This document shows, in pieces, positions 1-5,662 of a DNA stretch of 7,341 nucleotides; position 1 is the first letter of the stretch; every line of letters begins with the position of its first letter. A model generated the notes under the pieces. It was not told where the DNA came from and searched no databases. It saw only the letters and a program-made list of their open reading frames with translations. Origin of the DNA: an uncultured Pseudomonadota bacterium (lineage in GTDB: Bacteria; SAR324; NAC60-12); NCBI GenBank assembly GCA_913052275.1, contig CAJXDX010000087.1, positions 1 to 7,341 of the forward strand. The letters run 5' to 3'. The translations under genes were made by a program, and so were the position numbers.

Positions 1-176
1 GGCTCACCAGTAAATTCACCATCAAACTCCAGGCGGACATGTTTTGATTCATCATTGGAATTAACCTCAATGTTTTTAAGAACAAAAACTCCTGATGCAC
101 CTGCAGGTATTATCCAGCTCAAAGATAAAACCATTATAATAACCGCATTGAGCCCGGATGGTCTCAGGAAACTCAT
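1..176 (-). CDS. Signal-peptide protein in the fliO position, partial (probable FliO N-terminus)
   Basis: The first 58 codons of a gene that runs off the low-coordinate edge. The N-terminus is a typical Sec signal or membrane anchor: a short polar start, a hydrophobic stretch at about residues 11-24 and a possible AxA-type cleavage site around residue 27 (PAGA-S). The next segment, about residues 29-53 (FVLKNIEV...HVRLEFDGEF), has the alternating beta-strand pattern seen at the start of AMIN-type periplasmic domains; this is inference by eye. The gene follows fliN by 12 nt, and in most flagellar clusters the gene after fliN is fliO, a membrane protein that helps assemble the FliP/Q/R export gate. 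That position is the main reason for the FliO suggestion. The membrane and cytoplasmic part of FliO would lie outside the window, so identity is unproven. The ATG at 176 is supported by a strong GAGGGG ribosome binding site. Confidence 0.55.
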   Translation of the reverse strand, partial: MSFLRPSGLNAVIIMVLSLSWIIPAGASGVFVLKNIEVNSNDESKHVRLEFDGEFTGE

Positions 177-184
177 AATTTAAT

Positions 185-191
185 CCCCTCA
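185..191 (-). promoter_or_regulatory. Ribosome binding site of the fliO-position gene, overlapping the fliN stop
   Basis: On the minus strand the fliN stop codon TGA (191-189) is embedded in TGAGGGG, so the Shine-Dalgarno GAGGGG begins within the stop codon and lies 8 nt before the ATG at 176. A ribosome ending fliN would sit directly on this site, which favours coupled translation of the two genes. Confidence 0.65.
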
Positions 192-632
192 GAGTGCTTC
201 AAAGCGATTATCAGGACTGATTATATCGGTGATACGTACTGCAAATTTTTCATTAACAACAATAACTTCCCCCCGTGCTACCAGTAAATCATTGGCACGA
301 ATATCTAAAGGCTGTCCTACCATGCTGTCCAGTTCAATAATCGATTGTTCATCCAACTCTAGAAGATCACTGATCAGCATCTGGGTCCGCCCGACTTCCA
401 CAACAATAGAAAGCTGAACATCAAAAAGAAAATTTATGTCGATGTCACCATTTGTGAGGGGGTCCTCGGAACCACCTTCTCCTTCAGCATCCTCTCCTTC
501 TTTCTGCTCCTTCTGACCGCTATTTTCCGCCTTAACTTCTGATAGTATCTGATCGCGGTTTGCCTTCAGTTCACTTTCAACATCCGACCAGTCAAGGTTT
601 TCTAGATTTTCAAAAGCTTCTTCTTCTGCCAT
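189..632 (-). CDS. fliN: Flagellar motor switch protein FliN
   Basis: FliN is a subunit of the cytoplasmic C-ring (switch complex). It binds FliM, takes part in rotation switching and docks the export ATPase complex through FliH. The 147-residue protein has a C-terminal SpoA (FliN/FliM-C) domain at about residues 65-140 with nearly canonical motifs: VEVGRTQM, SIIELDSMVGQPLDI, LVARGEVIVVNEKFAVR and ITDIISP. The first 60 residues are a strongly acidic, low-complexity extension (repeated E, D, G), with a WSDVESEL segment like the short N-terminal helix of other FliN proteins. The ATG at 632 has no clear Shine-Dalgarno; the upstream bases are A/T-rich. The upstream neighbour is the second FliL-like gene rather than the usual fliM, and the fliO-position gene follows after 12 nt. 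Full length, no defect seen. Confidence 0.95.
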   Translation of the reverse strand: MAEEEAFENLENLDWSDVESELKANRDQILSEVKAENSGQKEQKEGEDAEGEGGSEDPLTNGDIDINFLFDVQLSIVVEVGRTQMLISDLLELDEQSIIELDSMVGQPLDIRANDLLVARGEVIVVNEKFAVRITDIISPDNRFEAL

Positions 633-660
633 TTTTCAATTGTTAAATAGTTTCGTGTAA

Positions 661-738
661 TTTTTTATCTGACTGTTTATTCACAAAAGATATTCCACAA
701 ACAAACAGATCAAAATCATTGTATGGTCAGACAAAAAA
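661..738. repeat. Imperfect inverted repeat between the second fliL and fliN
   Basis: Arms 661-673 (TTTTTTATCTGAC on the plus strand) and 726-738 (GTCAGACAAAAAA) are reverse complements at 12 of 13 positions, separated by about 52 nt. The pair fills most of the 134-bp gap between the second fliL and fliN. It could form a long-loop stem in the fliN leader or be a pair of half-sites for a regulator. No terminator-like GC stem and no convincing promoter were seen here; the best -35/-10 match on the minus strand (TTGATC, 15 nt, TATCTT) is weak. Confidence 0.35.
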
Positions 739-766
739 AGATTATTTATACAAACTGATTACCATG

Positions 767-1261
767 TTACTGACGATAAAATTCCAGAAACAATATTCTG
801 CGAATTGGTACGGTATCTTCCCAGGATGATTTGTTGGGAAAAAGTGAATTCAGTCTTATTTGTAAATCATTTTTGATAACGGCCCGGTTTTTTGTATCAT
901 CAAACTGTTCAACGGTTATGGAATTCAAATGTGTAATAACCAAATCTCTGGCAATTGGTAACCTGTTTTCTAACCACTCTTTTGCTGCTGAATTTTCAAA
1001 CGCCAGTTGTATACTGCTTTTTAAAAAATATTTGTCTCCAGGCATATTGACCACAAAAGTCCCCAGATCCAGATAAAGAGGATCTGCCAGAGGGGGGGGG
1101 CCTTCTCTGATGACATTATTTTCTTCAACTTCTTCCTGTGCAAACAAAACCGGGTAAAAGAAAAAAAACCATAATGAAAATATAACGCAGTACTGCACTA
1201 CAATATTTGAGAAGGAAAGACTTTGTTTTGATCTTTTTTTTTTCCTAAGACAATTCTTCAA
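767..1261 (-). CDS. Second FliL-like flagellar basal-body protein (diverged tandem paralogue)
   Basis: The C-terminal 106 residues align without gaps to the FliL encoded just upstream, with about 40 identities counted by eye. Shared motifs include TFVVNM, FLKSSIQL, LFPNK, WED, PIRRILF and a final EF..Q. This is the periplasmic FliL domain; FliL family proteins surround or support the MotAB stator. The N-terminus differs from the neighbour: a basic stretch (RKKKRSK), one very hydrophobic segment (about residues 20-41, with WFFFFYP), then a short linker (QEEVEEN) instead of a long acidic one. The segment may be an anchor or a cleaved signal. There is no in-frame ATG before the domain. The TTG at 1261 gives 164 residues and a sensible N-terminus; a TTG at 1300 gives 177. 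Neither has a Shine-Dalgarno. The 5' part contains A10, T8 and C9 homopolymers. It occupies the place where fliM is normally found. Confidence 0.82.
   Translation of the reverse strand: MKNCLRKKKRSKQSLSFSNIVVQYCVIFSLWFFFFYPVLFAQEEVEENNVIREGPPPLADPLYLDLGTFVVNMPGDKYFLKSSIQLAFENSAAKEWLENRLPIARDLVITHLNSITVEQFDDTKNRAVIKNDLQIRLNSLFPNKSSWEDTVPIRRILFLEFYRQ
1092..1100. repeat. Nine-base G/C homopolymer inside the second fliL
   Basis: A run of nine G on the plus strand (C9 on the coding strand) encodes part of the GPPPL linker between the membrane segment and the FliL domain. Long C or G runs are unusual in such AT-rich DNA and are a classic substrate for slipped-strand mispairing. A change of one base would shift the frame before the whole FliL domain. 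Confidence 0.8.
1234..1243. repeat. Ten-base A/T homopolymer at the 5' end of the second fliL
   Basis: A run of ten T on the plus strand (A10 on the coding strand) encodes most of the KKK part of the basic stretch just after the putative TTG start. With an eight-base run at 1161-1168 and the C9 run, it is one of three long homopolymers in the first part of this gene. Confidence 0.75.
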
Positions 1262-1373
1262 TCGCCGTGACTTGCATGTTATGTAGTTGCAATAAATCAA
1301 ATTTTATAATTGATTTGTGTAAAAACTTAATAGCCAGGTTACAGTCAGCTGTTATGTAAATAATTTTTTTTGG

Positions 1374-1904
1374 TCACTGGACTACAAATTCCTCAAACAA
1401 AACTTTTCTGATTGGCTCAGGATCTTCCCATTCTGGTTTGCTTGGAAAGATCTGACTGATACTACTGATTAAACGTTGTTTCAATGCTTCTCTGGCATCT
1501 GATTGTTTTACATCTTCAACAGACAATTCCTGCAATTCTGCAAGAACAATATCTTTTACCTCAACCAGTCTTACAGTCAAATAGGCAGCTGCACCTGGTT
1601 CACTGAGCATCAGCTGTATAGTAGTTTTTAAAAACCGACGACCGTCCTTCAGGTTTACTACAAAACTTTCAAGAGGCAGAAAAACAGGCTCCGCAAGCGG
1701 CTCGGCCACGTCTGTTACAGGTTGTTCTTCCTCAGGTAACTCTTCTTCTTCATCACCAGACATCAGCAAAAATACTACTATGCCAATGACCAGTAAAAGC
1801 ACTACAGCGACAATTATTATGATCAGTTTCTTTTTGCCACCGCCACTTTTAGTCTCGCCATTACCATTACCTCCACCACCTTCTTCTACTTCTTCTTCTG
1901 CCAT
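1374..1904 (-). CDS. fliL: Flagellar basal-body-associated protein FliL
   Basis: FliL is a single-span inner-membrane protein next to the flagellar stator and MS ring; it supports stator function and motility. The 176-residue protein has the typical layout: a short acidic and glycine-rich cytoplasmic N-terminus (residues 1-23), a lysine cluster (24-26), one transmembrane helix (about 27-48), a very acidic linker (51-72) and the periplasmic FliL domain (about 73-176) with SFVVNL, RRFLKTTIQL, IFPSKPEWEDPEPIRKVLF and EEF near the end. The ATG at 1904 is supported by GGAG five nt upstream. It appears to be the first gene of the flagellar cluster, following the lytic transglycosylase gene after about 157 bp. 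A diverged paralogue follows after about 70-110 bp, depending on the start used. Its first 16 coding bases are identical to those of fliN. Confidence 0.94.
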   Translation of the reverse strand: MAEEEVEEGGGGNGNGETKSGGGKKKLIIIIVAVVLLLVIGIVVFLLMSGDEEEELPEEEQPVTDVAEPLAEPVFLPLESFVVNLKDGRRFLKTTIQLMLSEPGAAAYLTVRLVEVKDIVLAELQELSVEDVKQSDAREALKQRLISSISQIFPSKPEWEDPEPIRKVLFEEFVVQ

Positions 1905-1968
1905 AGCAACTCCATTTGTTATCTGTGATATTTAACATACTGCAGAAATAATTTGCATTTAAGCAGTA

Positions 1969-1998
1969 ATATTAAAACTCCCGATTTCAATCCAGCAA
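1969..1998 (-). promoter_or_regulatory. Weak sigma-70-like promoter candidate before fliL
   Basis: In the 157-bp gap before fliL the minus strand carries TTGCTG (1998-1993) and TAATAT (1974-1969) separated by 18 nt. Both boxes match the consensus only partly. I saw no sigma-54 (-24/-12) or sigma-28 flagellar promoter motif in this gap, and no clear terminator after the lytic transglycosylase, so read-through from the upstream operon is also possible. Confidence 0.3.
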
Positions 1999-2061
1999 TT
2001 TAAATATAACAGCTGTCTTTTGTAAGTTTCATATTCTCATCCTGTACATAACTGATACATT

Positions 2062-2763
2062 TCAACTGGATGAGGCCCATGCGCGTGGTGCGCCCTGGAA
2101 ATACATTTCAGGATATTTATTGCGTGCAACTTTGAGCATTGCTAAAAATTTAGGAACGTATTCATGTGTTTCTTTACGAAGTTTAAGTTTCCAGAAATTT
2201 CTGGTTCCCTGTGATTTCATCTGGCGTTCCATGTAATTCGGACCTCCGTTGTAACCAGCCAGAGCTAATTCCCAGTTTCTGTTGAACCTTTCCCCGAGTT
2301 TTTTCAAGTAACGGGCTGCAGAATGCGTGGCTTTCCTCCAGTTAAGCCTGTCATCTGAAAAAAAACCCACACTTAATCCATAATCTTCTGCTGTGCTTCG
2401 AGTAAACTGCCACATTCCCCGTGCATGTCCGGAGTCAGCCTTTGTATCAAAACAAGATTCAAGTATGGGTAAATGTGCAAGTTCCGGAGGTAATTTGTAT
2501 TTGTAAAAAACTCTATGGATATAGTTGAGATACCGTTTTGATGAAGCCCTGTTTAAACAGTTTTTAACATGATTGTTATTACTGTAGACCTGAACGAATT
2601 TATTTATACGCGGATTGGACTGTTTCCACACTGTTTCATTCTTGTACTGCCTCTCATCTATTTTCACTGATGGTTTGAGACTGCACCCTGCAATGAATAC
2701 CGAAATGAAAATCAGCAGATGCTGGCGAGTAATTTTATTTTTATTTTTTTTATTCCGTATCAA
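2062..2763 (-). CDS. MltD-like membrane-bound lytic transglycosylase (lipoprotein, GH23)
   Basis: Predicted to cleave the MurNAc-GlcNAc bond of peptidoglycan, forming 1,6-anhydro ends, at the periplasmic face of the outer membrane. From the TTG at 2763 it has 233 residues: a basic n-region (RNKKNKNK), a hydrophobic core and a lipobox IAGC with the lipidated cysteine at about residue 27. The SLT domain spans about 75-225: LPPELAHLPILES with the likely catalytic Glu at about 102, ARGMWQFTRSTAEDYGL, LALAGYNGGP, and ETHEYVPKFLAMLKVA, closest in pattern to E. coli MltD. There are no LysM repeats, so it is much shorter than MltD (about 450 residues). The TTG overlaps the ispE stop (TTGA). An upstream ATG at 2820 would put about 44 residues before the lipobox and overlap ispE by 61 nt, so it is less likely. 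Role could be wall turnover, or local opening of peptidoglycan for the flagellum encoded next door (inference). Confidence 0.88.
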   Translation of the reverse strand: MIRNKKNKNKITRQHLLIFISVFIAGCSLKPSVKIDERQYKNETVWKQSNPRINKFVQVYSNNNHVKNCLNRASSKRYLNYIHRVFYKYKLPPELAHLPILESCFDTKADSGHARGMWQFTRSTAEDYGLSVGFFSDDRLNWRKATHSAARYLKKLGERFNRNWELALAGYNGGPNYMERQMKSQGTRNFWKLKLRKETHEYVPKFLAMLKVARNKYPEMYFQGAPRAWASSS

Positions 2764-3620
2764 AAATACCGATGATTGACCAATGTTTCGCAGGAGAATA
2801 TTTCGCCAACCTGAAGACATGATAAATCTTTATATGCTTGATTTTGCTTATCTTTTTTGTTATACACTCCAAACACTGCAGAGCCGCTCCCAGAGACTAA
2901 TGCACCAAATGCACCATTTTCAAGCAATAACGTTTTCAATTTTGACAATACGGGATATTGAACCAGCAAAGAAGATTCAAACTGGTTATTCATTTGAGAA
3001 TTGAGGTCATCAAATGATCGAATACTTGGAAATTTATCCTGCATTTTTGGAAGACAATTTTGGTAAGCTTGAAGCGTGGATATCGAAAAAGAAGGTTTGA
3101 TAATGACCACATGAAATTTGGGATAATCAGGTAAGTCCCTCAGTTTTTCTCCACGACCTCCTATTTCGGTTGGTCCGGGTTTAAGGAAAAATGGAACGTC
3201 AGAACCCAGTTCCAGGGCAATTTCATGAAGGGTTTCCGGAGATATCAATCCTCCAGATTCAGATGAGCCTCGAAAAATATAATTTAAGGCCTGAAGCGTT
3301 CCAGCCGCATTCCCGCTGCCTCCGCCGAGTCCTGCACCATAAGGGATTTTCTTTTCAAGTAAAATATCATAATTTACTTTAATTCTGCTTACCTGTTCAA
3401 AAGCCCTCACAGCTCGAACGACTAAATTATCTTCATCAGGTTCTGAAAAAGATGCTCCTTTGATTCGAAAATTTAATCCTTGTTTTTTGTTTTCTGCAAA
3501 GGTTAATGTATCATACAAACTGACAGGAACCATGTGCATGTATAACTCATGAAACCCGTCTTCACGCTTGCCTAAAATATATAGCAGAGGATTTATTTTT
3601 GCAGGTGTCTGGATTTTCAT
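2760..3620 (-). CDS. ispE: 4-diphosphocytidyl-2-C-methyl-D-erythritol kinase
   Basis: IspE phosphorylates the 2-hydroxyl of CDP-methylerythritol with ATP, the fourth step of the MEP pathway for isoprenoid precursors, in the cytoplasm. The 286-residue GHMP kinase has the usual length and motif order. Motif 1 is PAKINPLLYILGKREDGFHEL near residues 6-26, with catalytic Lys at 8. The glycine-rich ATP loop IPYGAGLGGGSGNAAG lies at 92-107. LGSDVPFFL carries the catalytic Asp at 141, and motif 3 ALVSGSGSAVFGVY lies at 240-253. The loop reads GGGSGNAAG where most family members have GGGSSNAA, a mild change. The ATG at 3620 directly abuts the aminopeptidase stop (TGAATG), with GGAG eight nt upstream, so translation is probably coupled. 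The 3' end overlaps the lytic transglycosylase start by two bases. Confidence 0.96.
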   Translation of the reverse strand: MKIQTPAKINPLLYILGKREDGFHELYMHMVPVSLYDTLTFAENKKQGLNFRIKGASFSEPDEDNLVVRAVRAFEQVSRIKVNYDILLEKKIPYGAGLGGGSGNAAGTLQALNYIFRGSSESGGLISPETLHEIALELGSDVPFFLKPGPTEIGGRGEKLRDLPDYPKFHVVIIKPSFSISTLQAYQNCLPKMQDKFPSIRSFDDLNSQMNNQFESSLLVQYPVLSKLKTLLLENGAFGALVSGSGSAVFGVYNKKDKQNQAYKDLSCLQVGEIFSCETLVNHRYF

Positions 3621-5429
3621 TCAATCCGCTCCACAAGCCCATTTCAGCCAGTGTACGTCCTGAGGATTTTCCAGCAATGGTGAAATTTCTCGCAAAACTT
3701 GATGATGATATTCATCCAGCCATTTAACCTCATCTGGTGAGAGAATATTTCTGTCAATCAGTCTTCTGTCAAATGGAATCAGAGTCAATGTTTCGAAACA
3801 AAGCCATCCCTTCCCTGCTGGATGTTCCTGATATCCTTCGGCTTTTTTAACTATATACAGATTCTCAAGACGAATTCCCCCCCAGTCAGCTTCATAGTAT
3901 CCCGGCTCATTGGATAACACCATTCCAGCCTGCAAAGCCACATCGGAAGAAAAAGGTGAAATTCTCTGAGGTCCTTCATGCACGTTCAGAAAAGCGCCCA
4001 CCCCATGGCCTGTTCCGTGTCCGAAATCCAAACCTGCATTCCACAGACATGAGCGTGTAATTGCATCCAGGGAAGTTCCGTTTGTCCCTTCTGGGAATAC
4101 CTGGCGCGCCAGATGAATATGAGCCTTAAGTACCAGTGTATAAATTCTTTTTTGCTTCTGGTCCGGATTTCCAAGAATTACTGTACGAGTTGCATCCGTT
4201 GTACCTCCTGCACATTGAATCCCTGAATCAACAAGAACCATTTCTCCGGATTTAATCGGATTTTCACTATCAGGGGTGCCGTAATGAACTATTGCCCCAT
4301 TTGTACCTGAACCGACGATTGAATTGAAACTAAGGTCGGAAAAACCTTCTGCTTTTTGATACTCCTCTAACAGCCAGTCTGAATAATCCTTTTCTGTTAA
4401 AGGATGACCAGCTTCAAATGAATTTTGCAGTTTACTGAAACTTCTGACTACTCCCGCTCCTGCCATCTTATGAGCAGTTTTGGCGGCACTTATTTCTGAA
4501 GAATTTTTAACCGCCTTTTTTAAAATTACAGGACTCTCTTTTTCGACAACCTGGGATTCGCTGAAAGCCAAAAGTGTTCCCATTGTTACAGATGAAGAGT
4601 CAAGCCAGACTTGCAGGTTTTCCTGTCCCGCAAGTTTTGTTAAAAAACTCTGGTACTCTGAATATGGACGGAATTCCCAGTCCGGGCAATACTGACTTAA
4701 ATTTGCTTCCGGATGATGACAGAAACAAATAGCACGGTCCGGAAATATTGCAGCATAGGCTTCAAATACCGGATTATATTCAATATCACTGCCTCGTAAA
4801 TTTGTAAGCCATGCAATTTCATCAAGCATACTTAGAAGTAATACATCCGGATTTGAATCTTCATCTGACCCGATTATTTTTAATTCATTCCTTATATCCT
4901 GCAATTTAGCGCTACTGTCTTTACCTGTGAATTTTAAAGGCAGAGGATAAATCTCATTTCGTGGAAGACTTGGACGGTTAGACCAAACTGAATCAACCAT
5001 ATTTGGAGATACAGACACAAGAGTATGCCCGGCTTTCTCAATAGCAATTTTATAACGTCTCCACAGTTTTGGACTCATCACAAAGGGATCGGCACCAACT
5101 TTTAATGTATTTCTGGATTGGCCTGTAATCCATTTGTGCGGTTCATCAACACCCTCATTGCCCAGTTTTTGGATATCGAACTGTTTCCCGCATGTTTGTT
5201 CAGCCTGCAAATGGTAACGTGAATCAACAAAAAGCTGGGGACGACCTTCTGCACAAAAAACAGCAGTCCCAGCCGACCCGGAAAATCCGGAGTTACCTTC
5301 ACTTACTGTTGAAGCTTCCAGACGCCTGTTTTGAGGTGGTACATATTCATTTAAATGTTCGTCAGTTGAAACAACAATCAGCATGTCCAGTCCTTGCCTT
5401 GTCATTTCTTTACGCAGTTTTTTTAACAT
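3621..5429 (-). CDS. Xaa-Pro aminopeptidase (aminopeptidase P, M24B, long three-domain type)
   Basis: A cytoplasmic metallopeptidase that removes the N-terminal residue when proline is second. At 602 residues it is the long form, like eukaryotic cytosolic XPNPEP1, rather than the roughly 440-residue E. coli PepP. It has two creatinase-like N-terminal domains (about 1-155 and 160-310), the pita-bread catalytic domain (about 315-540) and a C-terminal M24 extension (about 540-602). The five metal ligands are visible: D401 (LVDSG), D412 (TTDATRT), H475 (GHGTGHGVG), E508 (SNEPGYY) and E522 (IRLEN). Substrate-binding histidines are present at 382 (VHYG) and 484 (NVHEGP). The N-terminal motif SGFSGSAGTAVF is typical. 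The ATG at 5429 has no obvious Shine-Dalgarno, but the start fits the family N-terminus. It is the first gene of a tight unit with ispE; no functional link between the two is known to me. Confidence 0.94.
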   Translation of the reverse strand: MLKKLRKEMTRQGLDMLIVVSTDEHLNEYVPPQNRRLEASTVSEGNSGFSGSAGTAVFCAEGRPQLFVDSRYHLQAEQTCGKQFDIQKLGNEGVDEPHKWITGQSRNTLKVGADPFVMSPKLWRRYKIAIEKAGHTLVSVSPNMVDSVWSNRPSLPRNEIYPLPLKFTGKDSSAKLQDIRNELKIIGSDEDSNPDVLLLSMLDEIAWLTNLRGSDIEYNPVFEAYAAIFPDRAICFCHHPEANLSQYCPDWEFRPYSEYQSFLTKLAGQENLQVWLDSSSVTMGTLLAFSESQVVEKESPVILKKAVKNSSEISAAKTAHKMAGAGVVRSFSKLQNSFEAGHPLTEKDYSDWLLEEYQKAEGFSDLSFNSIVGSGTNGAIVHYGTPDSENPIKSGEMVLVDSGIQCAGGTTDATRTVILGNPDQKQKRIYTLVLKAHIHLARQVFPEGTNGTSLDAITRSCLWNAGLDFGHGTGHGVGAFLNVHEGPQRISPFSSDVALQAGMVLSNEPGYYEADWGGIRLENLYIVKKAEGYQEHPAGKGWLCFETLTLIPFDRRLIDRNILSPDEVKWLDEYHHQVLREISPLLENPQDVHWLKWACGAD

Positions 5430-5522
5430 ATATTTATTTTTTCAGTTTATAGAATCTGATTAAATTTCAATGTTTTATTCACGATCCGTTTATTTTAGAC
5501 AAGCCAAATCACTATGAATTCA

Positions 5523-5549
5523 TCAGCATAAATTTAAGAATTTAACCAT
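5523..5549 (-). other. Possible eight-codon upstream reading frame in the aminopeptidase leader
   Basis: Within the 150-nt leader predicted for the aminopeptidase mRNA, the minus strand has GAGG five nt before an ATG at 5549. This opens MVKFLNLC followed by TGA. The ribosome binding site is better than that of the aminopeptidase gene itself. It shows no run of regulatory codons like those of classical attenuators, so it may be chance. Confidence 0.18.
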
Positions 5550-5556
5550 TCAATCC

Positions 5557-5579
5557 TCAATTTCAATATCTTGAATTGA
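5557..5579 (-). other. Hairpin at the predicted 5' end of the aminopeptidase-ispE transcript
   Basis: Arms 5557-5566 and 5571-5579 form nine base pairs with a one-base bulge and a four-base loop (TATC on the plus strand). The predicted transcription start from the promoter candidate at 5586-5612 is close to 5579, so the hairpin would be the very first part of the mRNA, where stems often protect against decay. The stem is AT-rich and therefore weak. Confidence 0.3.
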
Positions 5580-5585
5580 ATTGCT

Positions 5586-5612
5586 AGTATAACACAAATG
5601 AATGCGGGGCAA
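5586..5612 (-). promoter_or_regulatory. Extended -10 promoter candidate for the aminopeptidase-ispE operon
   Basis: The minus strand carries TGTTATACT: an extended -10 TGn followed by TATACT (5591-5586), one base from the TATAAT consensus. A possible -35 TTGCCC (5612-5607) lies 15 nt upstream, which is short, but extended -10 promoters tolerate a poor -35. Transcription would start near 5579 and give a leader of about 150 nt before the aminopeptidase ATG. It is the best promoter match seen in the gap. Confidence 0.5.
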
Positions 5613-5631
5613 CTTATTCAAAAAAAGTTGC
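5609..5631. repeat. Inverted repeat overlapping the -35 region
   Basis: GCAACTT at 5609-5615 and AAGTTGC at 5625-5631 form a perfect 7-bp inverted repeat with a 9-nt A-rich spacer. It overlaps the -35 box of the promoter candidate, a usual location for a regulator operator. It lacks a following T-run on either strand, so it does not look like a terminator. Confidence 0.4.
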
Positions 5632-5662
5632 AGTTAGAATTTGAATGAAATTTTTGAAAATG

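Noticed and set aside
831..1076. Plus-strand open frame of 81 codons inside the second fliL
   Set aside because: It is antisense to the conserved FliL domain, whose ungapped match to the neighbouring FliL shows that the minus-strand frame is the real one.
1905..2061. Search for a sigma-54 or sigma-28 flagellar promoter before fliL
   Set aside because: No GG-N10-GC type or TAAA-N15-GCCGATAA type motif was found; only a weak sigma-70-like pair is listed.
2062..2095. GC-rich tail (GAPRAWASSS) at the end of the lytic transglycosylase, considered as a frameshift or foreign insertion
   Set aside because: The change of base composition is short, follows the end of the SLT domain, and no alternative frame gives a better C-terminus.
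5192..5452. Plus-strand open frame of 86 codons at the 5' end of the aminopeptidase gene
   Set aside because: Antisense to conserved aminopeptidase sequence and without a domain or ribosome site; treated as a shadow.
5609..5631. Inverted repeat considered as a terminator
   Set aside because: Neither strand has a T-run after the stem, and the arm overlaps a promoter candidate, so an operator is more plausible.
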